Shown: piece by piece, positions 6,534-16,923 of the stretch
How positions within the stretch are numbered: the first letter of the stretch is position 1
How the letters are laid out: each line of letters opens with the position of its first letter
NCBI GenBank assembly: GCA_018266775.1
Contig: JAFDZS010000001.1
Coordinates: forward strand, 1 to 64,000
Source of the DNA: Bacteroidota bacterium
GTDB taxonomy: Bacteria > Bacteroidota > Bacteroidia > Chitinophagales > Chitinophagaceae
Length of the DNA stretch: 64,000 bases
Reading direction: 5' to 3'
Made by a program: the position numbers and the translations under genes
The notes under the pieces: generated by a model
Seen by the model: only the letters and a program-made list of their open reading frames with translations
What the model was told of the DNA's origin: nothing
Database searches by the model: none

Positions 6534-8342
6534 TTAATGATGATCGCCTGATTCATTTTCACCCAATGGCGTGTTTTGTGGTGTAAATTCACGGCCATCT
6601 TTCGCATAGTCGTAAGCACCACGGTACACTTCAGGAATTTCGCCTGGCCAGTTTCCGTGTCCGGGATTGATTGGCGTTGTCCATTCCAGTGTATTGGCAC
6701 CCCAGGGATTGGATGAGGTAACTTTTCTTCCCTTAAACATGCTGTAGAAGAAGTTGAATACAAATAATAACTGTGTGGCAAAAACAATCATCGCTACAAA
6801 ACTGATGAACTCGTTCAACCCGCCAAATTGCTTAAAGGATTGCCAGTTGGAATAGTCATAATAACGGCGTGGCATACCAGCCAAACCTTCGTAGTGCATT
6901 GGCCAGAAGATGAGGTAAGCGCCAATGATGGTTACCCAGAAATGAATGTACGCCATAGTATTGTTCAGGTAACGGCCAAACATTTTGGGGTACCAGTGGT
7001 ATACACCGGCAAACATACCAAAGAACGATGCCACACCCATTACAATATGGAAGTGGGCAATTACAAAATAAGTATCGTGCAGGTGAAGATCCAACCCGGA
7101 GTTACCCAGGAAGATACCAGTTAAACCACCACTGATGAACAGGCTCACAAAACCAATGGCAAACAACATACCCGGTGTAAAACGGATACTGCCCCTCCAT
7201 AATGTCGTCAGCCAGTTAAATACTTTAATAGCCGATGGCACCGCAATCAATAATGTGAGCAACACGAACACCGAGCCGAGGAATGGATTTAGCCCCGTGA
7301 CAAACATATGGTGCGCCCATACCAGGAAAGCAAGTATCGCAATAGCAAATAATGAACCTACCATGGCCATGTACCCGAAAATGGGTTTGCGGCTGTTTAC
7401 ACTGATAATTTCAGAACTCATACCCATTGCCGGCAACAGGATGATATAAACTTCAGGGTGACCAAGGAACCAGAACAGGTGCTGGAACAGGATGGCACTA
7501 CCACCTTCATTAGGTAATATTTTACCGTTGATTACAATATCGCTGAGGAAGAAACTGGTACCCATGTTTCTGTCGAACAACAAAAGGATGGCGCCTGATA
7601 ATAATACAGGGAAACTTAATACACCCAATACTGCGGTAAAGAACAATGACCAAACTGTTAATGGCAGGCGGGTCATGCTCATACCTTTTGTACGCAGGTT
7701 TAAAATAGTGCTGATATAATTCAAACCACCCAATAATGAACTTACAATAAACAAGGCCATACTTACCAGCCACAGATCCATACCAATTTTACTGCCAGAT
7801 GATGCATCGCCCAGCGCACTTAATGGTGGATAAATGGTCCAGCCACCGCTTGCAGGGCCAGTTTGCACAAATAAAGAAGAGAACATTACTATTGATGCTG
7901 TGAAGAAGAACCAGTAGCTCAGCATATTCAGCATGGGCGAAGCCATATCTCTTGCACCAACCTGTAAAGGAATTAAGAAGTTAGCGAACGTTCCACTTAA
8001 ACCTGCTGTTAATACAAAGAATACCAGTATGGTGCCGTGCATGGTCACCAGTGCATAATAAAACTCAGGTTCAATTCTGCCGCCTTTAGCCCAGTGGCCA
8101 AAGAAATCTTCCAGGATAGGAAAAGTTGCATCAGGGTAACCGAGTTGTAAACGGAATATCACTGAAAACATACCGCCAATAATAGCCCAGATAATCCCTG
8201 TTACCAGGAATTGCTTGGCGATCATTTTATGATCCTGGCTGAATACGTATTTGGAGATAAATGTTTCATGATGATGCCCGTGGTGTGCGTCATCATGTCC
8301 TGTGTGTACATCGGCTCCGTGTAAAGTGGCTACGCTGCTCAT
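6534..8342 (-). CDS. ctaD: Cytochrome c oxidase subunit I
   Basis: A 602-residue catalytic subunit with about 12 helices. Cofactor ligands are visible: the heme a histidine in TMHGT, the CuB histidine, E and cross-linked tyrosine in GHPEVY, the two CuB histidines in WAHHMF, and the heme a3/a histidines in HDTYFVIAHFHIVMG. The glutamate in GHPEVY places it in the A1 class with a D-channel terminus of the canonical kind. A histidine- and aspartate-rich N-terminus (HTGHDDAHHGHHHE) may bind metal. Reduces oxygen to water and pumps protons across the inner membrane. Confidence 0.96.
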   Translation of the reverse strand: MSSVATLHGADVHTGHDDAHHGHHHETFISKYVFSQDHKMIAKQFLVTGIIWAIIGGMFSVIFRLQLGYPDATFPILEDFFGHWAKGGRIEPEFYYALVTMHGTILVFFVLTAGLSGTFANFLIPLQVGARDMASPMLNMLSYWFFFTASIVMFSSLFVQTGPASGGWTIYPPLSALGDASSGSKIGMDLWLVSMALFIVSSLLGGLNYISTILNLRTKGMSMTRLPLTVWSLFFTAVLGVLSFPVLLSGAILLLFDRNMGTSFFLSDIVINGKILPNEGGSAILFQHLFWFLGHPEVYIILLPAMGMSSEIISVNSRKPIFGYMAMVGSLFAIAILAFLVWAHHMFVTGLNPFLGSVFVLLTLLIAVPSAIKVFNWLTTLWRGSIRFTPGMLFAIGFVSLFISGGLTGIFLGNSGLDLHLHDTYFVIAHFHIVMGVASFFGMFAGVYHWYPKMFGRYLNNTMAYIHFWVTIIGAYLIFWPMHYEGLAGMPRRYYDYSNWQSFKQFGGLNEFISFVAMIVFATQLLFVFNFFYSMFKGRKVTSSNPWGANTLEWTTPINPGHGNWPGEIPEVYRGAYDYAKDGREFTPQNTPLGENESGDHH

Positions 8343-8374
8343 ATTCTTGTATTTTTTCTAGAGTCTTTTTAGAT

Positions 8375-9433
8375 TTATTTCTTTTCATTTACAACCTGCG
8401 AAATCTTCATTGCTGTCGTATCACCAGTTGCAGGTTTTTGATTATCGGGATCTTTATCCTTGTAAATGGTATAATACTCAGGTTTTTGCTGTGCCAGCCA
8501 TTTTTTATATTCTGCCATTGTTTCAACAATGATCACACCCCGCATACTAAAGTGTCCTTTACCGCACATCTGGTCGCAGCTGATTTCATATTCAAAATCA
8601 GGGTTACCGGTACGGGTTTTCATTTCTTCAGTAGTATATTTTGGCGTAAACCATTGTGTGGTGGGAATGCCTGGCACTGCATCCATTTTTAACCTGAAAT
8701 GAGGTAAACCCACATCATGAATTACATCCTGTGCTCCAATCACCATTTTAACAGGAACGCCTACAGGTATATGCATGGTTTGAGAAACGTGTATATCATC
8801 GTGGCTGGCTTCGTCATTAAAATCAACACCCAGGCTGTTGGCGCCGCCGGTCAGTTTATAATCTTTTCTGCCTAATACTTTGTCAGCACCAGGATACCTG
8901 AATTCCCAACCAAACTGGTGGCCGGTAACTTCTACCACAATGGCGTCTTTAGGTGCATCACCGGTAACCTTAAACCAATGCCTTAAACCCAATGCCACCA
9001 GCACACACAAAACTATGGCTGGTACTGTTGTCCATAATAGTTCCAGTTTAGTGCTGTGTGCAAAATAATAAGCTTTCTTTCCGTCTTGTTCCTGGTATTT
9101 GTAAGAAAACCAGAACAATCCTATTTGTGTAATAAAAAAAACAAGGCCGGTACAGATAATGGTCAGGTAAAACATCCAATCCCATCCTTCACCTTCAACT
9201 GAAGCAGAACCTTGTGGCAATAGGGTTTTTCCGTAGTAGAGGTCATTGCAATACCAAACTCCAATTAACCCAAACACCAGGAAACCCAGCAGCAGGAATG
9301 CATTGATCCTGTTATTTTGCCTGCGTGTTTTTTCTTCCCCTTTTAATACGCTTACATATTCACTGGCCTTCGCAATCTGAAATACGACTACGAAAACCAA
9401 TGCACCTAAAGCTACCAGTAAAAACTCCTTCAT
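8375..9433 (-). CDS. ctaC: Cytochrome c oxidase subunit II (CuA subunit)
   Basis: A 352-residue protein with four hydrophobic segments in its first 180 residues, two more than the minimal subunit II hairpin. The periplasmic cupredoxin domain carries the CuA ligands: the histidine in VGLPHFRLKMDAVPG, then CDQMCGKGHFSM with two cysteines, histidine and methionine. There is no C-terminal cytochrome c domain with CxxCH; the tail is short and charged. Electrons would therefore come from a separate cytochrome c or directly from ACIII, whose genes lie immediately upstream in the same operon. Confidence 0.95.
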   Translation of the reverse strand: MKEFLLVALGALVFVVVFQIAKASEYVSVLKGEEKTRRQNNRINAFLLLGFLVFGLIGVWYCNDLYYGKTLLPQGSASVEGEGWDWMFYLTIICTGLVFFITQIGLFWFSYKYQEQDGKKAYYFAHSTKLELLWTTVPAIVLCVLVALGLRHWFKVTGDAPKDAIVVEVTGHQFGWEFRYPGADKVLGRKDYKLTGGANSLGVDFNDEASHDDIHVSQTMHIPVGVPVKMVIGAQDVIHDVGLPHFRLKMDAVPGIPTTQWFTPKYTTEEMKTRTGNPDFEYEISCDQMCGKGHFSMRGVIIVETMAEYKKWLAQQKPEYYTIYKDKDPDNQKPATGDTTAMKISQVVNEKK

Positions 9434-9503
9434 GATAAAAAGTTATTTTCAGTAAATGTTATTCTTGTTTTAAAATACGTTTATACAACCTTATTTGATT
9501 GTA

Positions 9504-10769
9504 CTATGTATGGTGAATCATACTTTCTTTAAGGAAAGGATGGTTTTTTACCAATAATGAGTGTTTGGTCAGGTATTTGCCCACACCCCACATAATCAAA
9601 CCGATAAATAAACAGGCCACACCAAACTCAAAAGGATACAGGTGATAATGTTCATGCACGGTGCCCGGCATCACCATCTGGAAGAAATCGATCCACTGGC
9701 CGAAAATGATCAACACAGCCATAAAAGTAACCATCGTCCAGTTTCTTTTAACTCCTTTCTTCATCAATATCAATAATGGGCAAATAAAGTTAATAGCCAG
9801 GTTAACAAAGAACAGTACGTGGTAAGGGCCTGATTTTTCCGCTGTACCAATTCTTTGTACAAAATATTTGGTTTCTTCCGGCTGGTTACTGTACCAGATC
9901 AACATATACTGTGAGAACCACAGGTACGTCCAGAAGATAGAGAAGGCAAACATAAATTTACCCAAATCGTGTAAGTGTTCTTCTGTAGCATATTCCAGTT
10001 GACCCTGATTTTTTAAGAAGATCACAAAAATGGCAATTAAAGAAACGCCGGAAACAAAGGTACTGGCAAATGTGTACCAGCTGAACATGGTGCTGTACCA
10101 GTGTGCATCAATACTCATGATCCATAACCAGGGAATGGTTGAGCCCACGCTCAATGCGAATATTACGCAGAATAAAGAAGCATATACCGTATTATCCCAG
10201 ATAAATTTCTTTCCCGTTTCATAATCCATTGGTCCATTCTCATCGCTCTTTAATGAAAGGCTGCGCATTTTCTTGCCCAGTAAATACCAGAGGATAATTA
10301 CAATAGCTGACCAAATCGTAAAAAATTTAGGGTTTAAAAATCCACTTTTCCCTGACAATATATGATCTTTTGCAACGGCAGCTTTATCCACCCATGGATA
10401 AATATCGCTGCGGCCACCAAATACCAGGGCCATTAATATACCAAAAGTGATAATACCTAAAATGGGTACCATACTGGAAATAGCTTCTGAAACCCTGCGG
10501 AAAGCAATTACCCAGCCCGCCATTGCCATAGTTGTAACACAAATAAAAAACATAGCTGCATTCACCACCAACAAAAAGAACACACTGTTCTGTAATAATA
10601 CAGCCCAAAAGCGGGTACTGTTTACCGCTTCTTCGCCTTCAGCACCGGCTACAGGTGCGGTAAAAGGGTGATAAAAGGCAATACCCCATATTAAAGCTAA
10701 CAAACCGGCGCCAATCAGGCCATACGTCCACTTTTTATAATTAGCCGGCAATTCAAATTGATGGTTCAT
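9504..10769 (-). CDS. actF: Alternative complex III subunit ActF (quinol-binding membrane subunit)
   Basis: 421 residues with about ten hydrophobic segments, similar in topology to ActC and the NrfD/PsrC family. Segments such as WLWIMSIDAHWYSTMFSWYTFAS and the QYMLIWYSNQPEE loop are typical of the Bacteroidota ActF. ActF pairs with ActC in the membrane part of ACIII, the quinol:cytochrome c oxidoreductase that replaces the bc1 complex in this phylum. The gene follows actE by 26 bases and precedes oxidase subunit II, so ACIII and oxidase are made together. Confidence 0.88.
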   Translation of the reverse strand: MNHQFELPANYKKWTYGLIGAGLLALIWGIAFYHPFTAPVAGAEGEEAVNSTRFWAVLLQNSVFFLLVVNAAMFFICVTTMAMAGWVIAFRRVSEAISSMVPILGIITFGILMALVFGGRSDIYPWVDKAAVAKDHILSGKSGFLNPKFFTIWSAIVIILWYLLGKKMRSLSLKSDENGPMDYETGKKFIWDNTVYASLFCVIFALSVGSTIPWLWIMSIDAHWYSTMFSWYTFASTFVSGVSLIAIFVIFLKNQGQLEYATEEHLHDLGKFMFAFSIFWTYLWFSQYMLIWYSNQPEETKYFVQRIGTAEKSGPYHVLFFVNLAINFICPLLILMKKGVKRNWTMVTFMAVLIIFGQWIDFFQMVMPGTVHEHYHLYPFEFGVACLFIGLIMWGVGKYLTKHSLLVKNHPFLKESMIHHT

Positions 10770-10795
10770 CTAAACTTTATTTTGTGTTAATACTT

Positions 10796-11479
10796 TTATT
10801 TTTTTGCTGTGGCACTGTCTGCCTTGGCAGGCGCTGCAGTTGCGGTTGTACCGGCTGCTGGTGTTGCTTCTTTTTTAGGCTCCAGTGTTCTGATGTATTG
10901 AACAATCATCCAGCGTTGCTTCCTGTCTAACTGAGAAGCATAGCTGCCCATGTTATTTTGTCCATAAGTCATCACATAAAACAAACGTCCATCAGGATAA
11001 TTGGGCGATGCTGCAACAATACTCTTCACACCACCAATTTTACCGGCAACCGGGCCATTATTTTCAGCTTTGGCACCATGGCAAACCGCACAGTTGATAT
11101 TAAACAAGCGGGCGGCTTCCAGGCTATCAGGTTTACTCAATGGGCCCAACGGGTTTTTTACCTGTGCGCTGAGGTTAATCAATGCATTACTGTCTACTAA
11201 ACCTAAGTTGTTATTAGGTGCCACCGGGAAAGGGAATTCCTCTCCGCGTTTGATCGTACCCGGTACAGGCTGGCCGCTGTAATAAATTTTGTGGTTGGTA
11301 TAAGCTTCCAGCGGATCCAATGAAAATACCAGGCTGTCGCGGTAGGCAAAAGTTTCATACGCACGGCTGTATGCCATATCGGGCATATACACTTTACCGG
11401 GCTGGCGCTTACTGTCGCAGCTGATAATAACAACCGCTGTTGTTACTATAAGTGTGGATATAATTGCAAATTTTTTCAT
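10796..11479 (-). CDS. actE: Alternative complex III subunit ActE (mono-heme cytochrome c lipoprotein)
   Basis: A 227-residue lipoprotein: signal sequence with lipobox-like VIISC near residue 21, then a class I cytochrome c domain with the heme motif CAVCH near residue 132 and a likely axial methionine in GQNNMGSY about 45 residues later. A low-complexity alanine/threonine/lysine tail follows the domain. In ACIII this heme is the likely exit point for electrons towards the oxidase. It lies between actD and actF. Confidence 0.9.
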   Translation of the reverse strand: MKKFAIISTLIVTTAVVIISCDSKRQPGKVYMPDMAYSRAYETFAYRDSLVFSLDPLEAYTNHKIYYSGQPVPGTIKRGEEFPFPVAPNNNLGLVDSNALINLSAQVKNPLGPLSKPDSLEAARLFNINCAVCHGAKAENNGPVAGKIGGVKSIVAASPNYPDGRLFYVMTYGQNNMGSYASQLDRKQRWMIVQYIRTLEPKKEATPAAGTTATAAPAKADSATAKK

Positions 11480-11521
11480 CTCGTTCTAATAAAATCTTTG
11501 AAATCAGTTTTATGGTTTGGC

Positions 11522-12118
11522 TTAGTAACCCTTTTCTTCTTTATACAGTTTTTGTTCTTTGTGGTATCTTCCAATCCACCAGCCGGTTTCTGCTTCCTGT
11601 ACGTTTACTTCTGTGGCGCCGGCATTTTGTAAAAATTGCTGCACTTCTGCATCGTTGGTTTTATCGGTGCATTCTATTACCATTACAAACAGATCGTCAG
11701 TAGCCCTGGGATGAAAATGGTGTTTTTTCACAAATGGCGCCAGGTTACACAGGTAACAAAATGTAAGCACCATACCCACTGCGGCAAACAATACTGTAAG
11801 CTCGAAAGTTATGGGTATCCAGGCGGGCAAAGAAAAGTGGGGCTTGCCACCAATATTTAACGGCCAGTCGTGCACCAAAATATAGCTGATGCCGGTTAAT
11901 GCGGTTGTGGTACCGGTAATACCGTAAATAAAACCGGCAGTGTGCAGGCTTGTTTCCCTTAAACCCATAGCATGATCCAAACCATGCACGGGAAAAGGTG
12001 TATACACGTCATGAATTTTATACCCGGAGCGGCGTACATTTTTCACCGCAGGGAATAATACCTTTTCATCACTGAAACAACCCACAACAAATTTTTTAAT
12101 TCCTCCAGCCATATTCAA
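11522..12118 (-). CDS. actD: Alternative complex III subunit ActD (DUF3341)
   Basis: A 198-residue DUF3341 protein: a soluble N-terminal half with VVGCFSDEKVLFPAVKNVR and the conserved PFPVHGLDHAMGL stretch, two hydrophobic segments near residues 65-85 and 100-125, and a soluble C-terminal end. ActD is a structural subunit without cofactors, anchored beside ActC. Position between actC and actE is the standard order. Confidence 0.9.
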   Translation of the reverse strand: MNMAGGIKKFVVGCFSDEKVLFPAVKNVRRSGYKIHDVYTPFPVHGLDHAMGLRETSLHTAGFIYGITGTTTALTGISYILVHDWPLNIGGKPHFSLPAWIPITFELTVLFAAVGMVLTFCYLCNLAPFVKKHHFHPRATDDLFVMVIECTDKTNDAEVQQFLQNAGATEVNVQEAETGWWIGRYHKEQKLYKEEKGY

Positions 12119-12150
12119 TTATTAATATTAATGAATCAATTAGTAATGTC

Positions 12151-13602
12151 TTAGTGTGCGTGTGCCACTTCTTCTATATAAAATTTTTCTGCATCCTGCT
12201 TTTCAATATCCGTCATCTTCGCTTTATAATTTTCTCCACTGGTTTTCAGTACAGACTTGATCTCTGCTATGGCAATTACCGGGAAGTATTTGGCAAACAG
12301 GAAGAAGCAGGTAAAGAACAAACCGAATGTACCAAGGTAGAACCCGATTTCATAAATACTGGGGCTGTAATAAGTACTCCATGAAGAAGGCAGGAAGTCC
12401 CTGTACACAGAAGTTACGATGATCACAAAACGTTCGAACCACATACCGATGTTTACGATCACACTCATAAAGAATGTAACAGTAATGTTTCTTCTTAATT
12501 TACGGCTCCAGAACAACTGTGGTGAAACCACGTTACAGAACATCATGAGCCAGTAGCTCCAGCCATACGGGCTGAACAGGTTGGCCCTGTTCTGGCTGAA
12601 TGCGTACCATTCATATTGGTTTTGACCATACCATGCAATGAACAATTCTGTCAGGTACGCACAACCTACAATACTGCCGGTTAATACAATTACTTTATTC
12701 ATGGCCTCAATATGACCCATGGTGATATAATCCTGCAGGTTCAATACTTTCCGTACCACAATCATTAACGATTGTACCATGGCAAAACCGCTGAATACCG
12801 CACCGGCTACGAAATATGGGGGGAAGATGGTGGTATGCCATCCGGGAATAACTGAAGTGGCGAAGTCAAAAGATACGATGGTATGTACAGACAATACCAG
12901 CGGCGTACTTAAACCGGCCAGCACCAGTGATAATGATTCGTGCCTTTGCCAGTGTTTGGTACTTCCGGTCCATCCAAACGAAGCCACACCATAAAACATT
13001 TTACGGAATTTGGTTTTGGCCCTGTCCCTAACCGTTGCCAAATCAGGCAATAAACCAGAATACCAGAATAATAATGATACCGTGAAATAAGTAGAGATCG
13101 CAAATACGTCCCAAAGCAGTGGTGAGTTAAAGTTAACCCATAATGGGCCACGGCTGTTGGGATAAGGCATTACAAAGAAAGCCATCCACACACGACCCAT
13201 GTGCCAGATGGGGAACTGGCCTGCACACATTACCGCAAAAATGGTCATCGCTTCTGCTGCACGGTTTACCCCTGTTCTCCATCCCTGGCGGAACAGTAAC
13301 AGGATCGCAGAGATCAGCGTTCCGGCGTGACCGATACCCACCCACCATACGAAGTTGGTGATATCCCAACCCCATCCGATAGTTTTGTTCAGGTTCCACT
13401 GACCAATACCGTAGGTAACCTCGCGGTACACACTGTATACACCAAATAAAAGCAGTGCCACGCTGATATAAAAACCAATATACCATAAGCGGCTCGGCTT
13501 CATTTCGATGGGGCGTACAATATCTTCCGTTACCTGGTGATAATCCTTATCGCCATCCACCAGTGGTTCCCTTAATTGCGATTCGTACTTTAATAATGAC
13601 AT
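12151..13602 (-). CDS. actC: Alternative complex III subunit ActC (NrfD-like)
   Basis: 483 residues with about ten membrane segments, of the NrfD/PsrC family. Segments such as WWVGIGHAGTLISAILLLFRQ, FPIWHMGRVW and WFERFVIIVTSVYRDFLPSSW match the ACIII large membrane subunit, which forms the quinol-binding site near the periplasmic face and is proposed to take part in proton movement. The first 30 residues are soluble and acidic. It follows actB by 144 bases. Confidence 0.93.
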   Translation of the reverse strand: MSLLKYESQLREPLVDGDKDYHQVTEDIVRPIEMKPSRLWYIGFYISVALLLFGVYSVYREVTYGIGQWNLNKTIGWGWDITNFVWWVGIGHAGTLISAILLLFRQGWRTGVNRAAEAMTIFAVMCAGQFPIWHMGRVWMAFFVMPYPNSRGPLWVNFNSPLLWDVFAISTYFTVSLLFWYSGLLPDLATVRDRAKTKFRKMFYGVASFGWTGSTKHWQRHESLSLVLAGLSTPLVLSVHTIVSFDFATSVIPGWHTTIFPPYFVAGAVFSGFAMVQSLMIVVRKVLNLQDYITMGHIEAMNKVIVLTGSIVGCAYLTELFIAWYGQNQYEWYAFSQNRANLFSPYGWSYWLMMFCNVVSPQLFWSRKLRRNITVTFFMSVIVNIGMWFERFVIIVTSVYRDFLPSSWSTYYSPSIYEIGFYLGTFGLFFTCFFLFAKYFPVIAIAEIKSVLKTSGENYKAKMTDIEKQDAEKFYIEEVAHAH

Positions 13603-13712
13603 ATCTGTTTCAATGCGGCCCGGTCATTTACTCTTGCAGAGAAGGCGGCCCGGCCTTGTTTTTATTTCAACTTAGTATTTAAACATTACTCCTTCGTTAC
13701 TTTTTGCTCCAT

Positions 13713-13735
13713 TTCCCTCCCTTTCGGGGGAGAAG
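13713..13735. repeat. Degenerate copy of a CCCCTTTCGGGG-type palindrome
   Basis: In the 144-base actB-actC spacer the bases CTCCCTTTCGGGGGAG form an imperfect palindrome related to the element inserted in the first histidine kinase gene at 54629-54735. It could slow transcription between actB and actC, but no T tract follows on the minus strand. Confidence 0.4.
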
Positions 13736-13746
13736 AGGAACCCGAC

Positions 13747-16700
13747 TCAGGCGTGTGTTTTTTCTTCTTTCTTTTCTGCTTCTTTTCCTTCTGTTACTGC
13801 TGCCACTTCCCTGTCGGTATTCCTGATCTTAGCTAAGTAACTTACGTTAGGCAGTACGTGCAGTTGTTCCATTACATAGAAGCTGCGGTGTTTCTGCTCT
13901 ACATTCCTGATTTTATATACATCACTTTCTTTATCGTTCACATTACTGAAGCTGATGGCGTTGGTTGGACAAGCCTGCATACAGGCCACTTTAACATTGC
14001 GGATCAATGATGGGTCTTCTGCTTTTTTAGCATTCAGCTTAGTTTCCTGTAAACGCTGTACGCAGAAAGAACATTTTTCAATCACACCGCGGCTCCTTAC
14101 GGTTACATCCGGGTTCAGCACCATCCTTGTCAGGTCATCATTCATCTGGATGGTGGTTTCATTCAGGTCAACACCAATCAGTGGGTTCTGGTTATCCGGG
14201 AAGCTGTCTGCACCGGTATAATCCAGCCAGTTGAAGCGGCGTACTTTATAAGGACAGTTGTTGGCGCAATACCTGGTACCAATACAACGGTTATAGGTCA
14301 TCTGGTTCAATCCTTCATTGCTGTGGTTGGTGGCAGCAACAGGACAAACGTTTTCGCATGGTGCGTTATCGCAATGCTGGCACAGCATCGGCTGGAACAC
14401 CACATCAGGATTTTCCATGCTGCCGGTGAAATAACGGTCAATACGCAGCCAGTGCATTTCATGGTAGCGCTGTACCTGCATTTTACCTACAACGGCTACG
14501 TTATTTTCGGCTGTACAAGCTACCACGCAGGCACTGCAACCGGTACATGTGCTCAGGTCAATGCTCATACCCCATTTGATGCCTGGCTTTTCTTTCAGGT
14601 TATCGGGGTACATCGTCGCATCGCTCCTGAAATCTTCACTTTCGTTGGCTGTAATTTCCAGTCTTTCTTTGGTAATTTCTTCCAACAATGCCTCTGGTTT
14701 GGCTGCATAAGCCGCCAGGCTGGTTTCGTATACAACAGGGCGGTTTTCGTTGGAACCATGCACCTGCGTTTGTGCCAGCGGGTAAGTTTTATCGGTAACG
14801 GCTATTGCTGCAACGGCTGAATATACATTGCTGGCACCATCAAAAGTTACTAATGGATAAGCATTTTGTCCGGCATCCTTTGCAGATAAGCCTATGTAAT
14901 CACCGGTCTTGTTTTCATCGGCACTTTTCCTTCCGTAACCTACTGCAATGGCTACCGTATTTTTTTGAATGCCGGGTATCAGTAATACGGGCAATTCAAC
15001 TGATTTATTATTTACTGTGATTTTAACCACAGGTTTTTCCGGGTGTACTTCATAATCATCAGAAGCGCCTTTATCTGTCAGTACATCTTTTTTGAAATAC
15101 TGTTTATACATTTCGGGGCCCATGATCGCATAGTTGTCCCAGGTTACTTTTGTAACAGGGTCTGGCAATTCCTGTAACCAGGGGTTATTGGCATGGCTGC
15201 CATCACCGATGGATAATTTTTCGTACAGCACCACTTCAACATCACCACCTTTTACTGCAGCAATTTTAGATTTGGCTTCTTCCACTTTTGCAGCGCTGAA
15301 AGCAGCACCTGCAGCAGCGGCTGGAGCAGCGGGTTCCACCACACCATCCTGCAATGCTTTATCATAATTATCTACCGATGCCAGTTTGGTCATCCAGTAG
15401 TTTTTAAAATAGGTTTCGTAATCAGCGGTTGTGCTGCCGCTCCATTTCAATAAAGAAGTTTGAAAATACCTTGTCTTGAATAACGGGTTAACAGTAGGCT
15501 GCATCAGGCTGTAATAGCCAGATTTAGGTTCTGCATCGCCCCAGCTTTCCAGCCAGTGGTGCGCAGGAATTACATAGTTACACAGCTCTGTGGTTTCATC
15601 CATTGTACCGTTGAAAGAAATGGCAACAGTATTTTTGATGCCTGCGGCGAATTTCTCTTTATCGCGGTAAGTATACGCAGGGTTTACGCCCCAAACTAAC
15701 AAAGCACCTACCTTTTTATCATTCAGGTCGGCAACCAGTTGCTCCATATCAGCGTCTGCGCCTTTGCGGTAGTTAGAGGTTACTGACCAGTTAATGGTTT
15801 TACCATTGGCGCCAATTGCTTCGTTAATGGCGTTTACGATGATTTGTACATTTACATCATTGCTGCCGCTTACCACCAGTGCATTACCACCGGCAGCTTT
15901 TAATTTATCTGCAGCCAGTTTGATACCGCTGTTCAGCCTTGCATCGCTGAAAGAAGATGCTGTGCCATTTAAAGCGTTTAGTATAGCAACAGCTACTGCA
16001 CCGGTTTCAGATGGTTTATGTACATACCTGTCATCAGCATTACTGCCGGTAAGGCTTAAGCTGCTTTCAAAATGAATATGCTGGCTGCTTTCTGGCTTTT
16101 CGCCAGCAATTTTTCTGCCTGAAGAATATTGTTTTGCAAATTCCACCGGGCTTAACCATGTACCTAAGAAATCTGCACCAAGGCTTACAATTACTTTGGC
16201 AGCATCAAACTGGTAAGAAGGGATGGCCCTTTTGCCATAAGTGGCTTCATTGGCCAGTAATAAACCGTTGTAGCTAACCGCATCGTACTGCACGTGGCGG
16301 CTGCCGGGGTATTTTGCTAAAAATTCGCTGATGATCTGTAATGTGGAAGGAGAATGTATGGTTGAAGTAAGGATCACCACCGGTTTGCCGGTAATGGCTG
16401 CACCCACCATTTTATCAAAAGCATCAAAGGTGGTTACTTCTTTAAATTCTTTACCGTCTTTTTGTTTGGGAAAACGCAGGCGGGTCATATCGTACAGGTC
16501 TAATACAGATGCCTGTGCCTGGGCGCTGGTACCCCCTTTGGTAATGCTGGATAATTCATTACCCTCAATTTTGATGGGGCGGCCATCGCGTTGTTTTACT
16601 ACTACGGAAATTGCATCGCCACCATTGATATAAGTAGAAGCATAATAATTAGCAACACCGGGAATGATATTGTCCTGCCTTTGCAGGTAGGGAACCGCTT

Positions 16701-16923
16701 TGCGTACCGGCATTTCGCAACTGGCAGCAACTGCAGCCGCAGCAGTACTAAAACCCAGGTATTTTAAGAAATCCCTGCGGGGTGTTTTAGCATCCAGAAT
16801 GCCTTTATCATCTAAGTCCGCCAGTGGCAGCAGCTCTTCTTTGAATTCTTTTTCAGCAGATTGTTTGAAGTTGTCTGTTTGATTGAGTTCTCCGAAACTT
16901 TGCCAGTACTTTTTGTTACTCAT
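13747..16923 (-). CDS. actB: Alternative complex III subunit ActB (molybdopterin-like/iron-sulfur fusion)
   Basis: A 1058-residue periplasmic subunit. The N-terminus has a Tat-like signal (RRDFLKYLGFS) near residue 49 followed by AASCE, a possible lipidation cysteine. Residues of about 60-560 resemble a molybdopterin oxidoreductase domain, which in ACIII carries no cofactor. The last 270 residues are ferredoxin-like with cysteine clusters CTGCSACVVAC (near 795), CQHCDNAPCENVC, CIGTRYCANNC, CSFCVQ and CMQAC (near 982), consistent with three 4Fe-4S and one 3Fe-4S clusters. An alanine/proline-rich linker lies near residue 530. It conducts electrons from quinol to the hemes. Confidence 0.95.
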   Translation of the reverse strand: MSNKKYWQSFGELNQTDNFKQSAEKEFKEELLPLADLDDKGILDAKTPRRDFLKYLGFSTAAAAVAASCEMPVRKAVPYLQRQDNIIPGVANYYASTYINGGDAISVVVKQRDGRPIKIEGNELSSITKGGTSAQAQASVLDLYDMTRLRFPKQKDGKEFKEVTTFDAFDKMVGAAITGKPVVILTSTIHSPSTLQIISEFLAKYPGSRHVQYDAVSYNGLLLANEATYGKRAIPSYQFDAAKVIVSLGADFLGTWLSPVEFAKQYSSGRKIAGEKPESSQHIHFESSLSLTGSNADDRYVHKPSETGAVAVAILNALNGTASSFSDARLNSGIKLAADKLKAAGGNALVVSGSNDVNVQIIVNAINEAIGANGKTINWSVTSNYRKGADADMEQLVADLNDKKVGALLVWGVNPAYTYRDKEKFAAGIKNTVAISFNGTMDETTELCNYVIPAHHWLESWGDAEPKSGYYSLMQPTVNPLFKTRYFQTSLLKWSGSTTADYETYFKNYWMTKLASVDNYDKALQDGVVEPAAPAAAAGAAFSAAKVEEAKSKIAAVKGGDVEVVLYEKLSIGDGSHANNPWLQELPDPVTKVTWDNYAIMGPEMYKQYFKKDVLTDKGASDDYEVHPEKPVVKITVNNKSVELPVLLIPGIQKNTVAIAVGYGRKSADENKTGDYIGLSAKDAGQNAYPLVTFDGASNVYSAVAAIAVTDKTYPLAQTQVHGSNENRPVVYETSLAAYAAKPEALLEEITKERLEITANESEDFRSDATMYPDNLKEKPGIKWGMSIDLSTCTGCSACVVACTAENNVAVVGKMQVQRYHEMHWLRIDRYFTGSMENPDVVFQPMLCQHCDNAPCENVCPVAATNHSNEGLNQMTYNRCIGTRYCANNCPYKVRRFNWLDYTGADSFPDNQNPLIGVDLNETTIQMNDDLTRMVLNPDVTVRSRGVIEKCSFCVQRLQETKLNAKKAEDPSLIRNVKVACMQACPTNAISFSNVNDKESDVYKIRNVEQKHRSFYVMEQLHVLPNVSYLAKIRNTDREVAAVTEGKEAEKKEEKTHA

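Noticed and set aside
8261-8692. 143-residue plus-strand frame across the subunit I/II junction
   Set aside because: Antisense to two strongly conserved oxidase genes; composition is that of a reverse-strand shadow.
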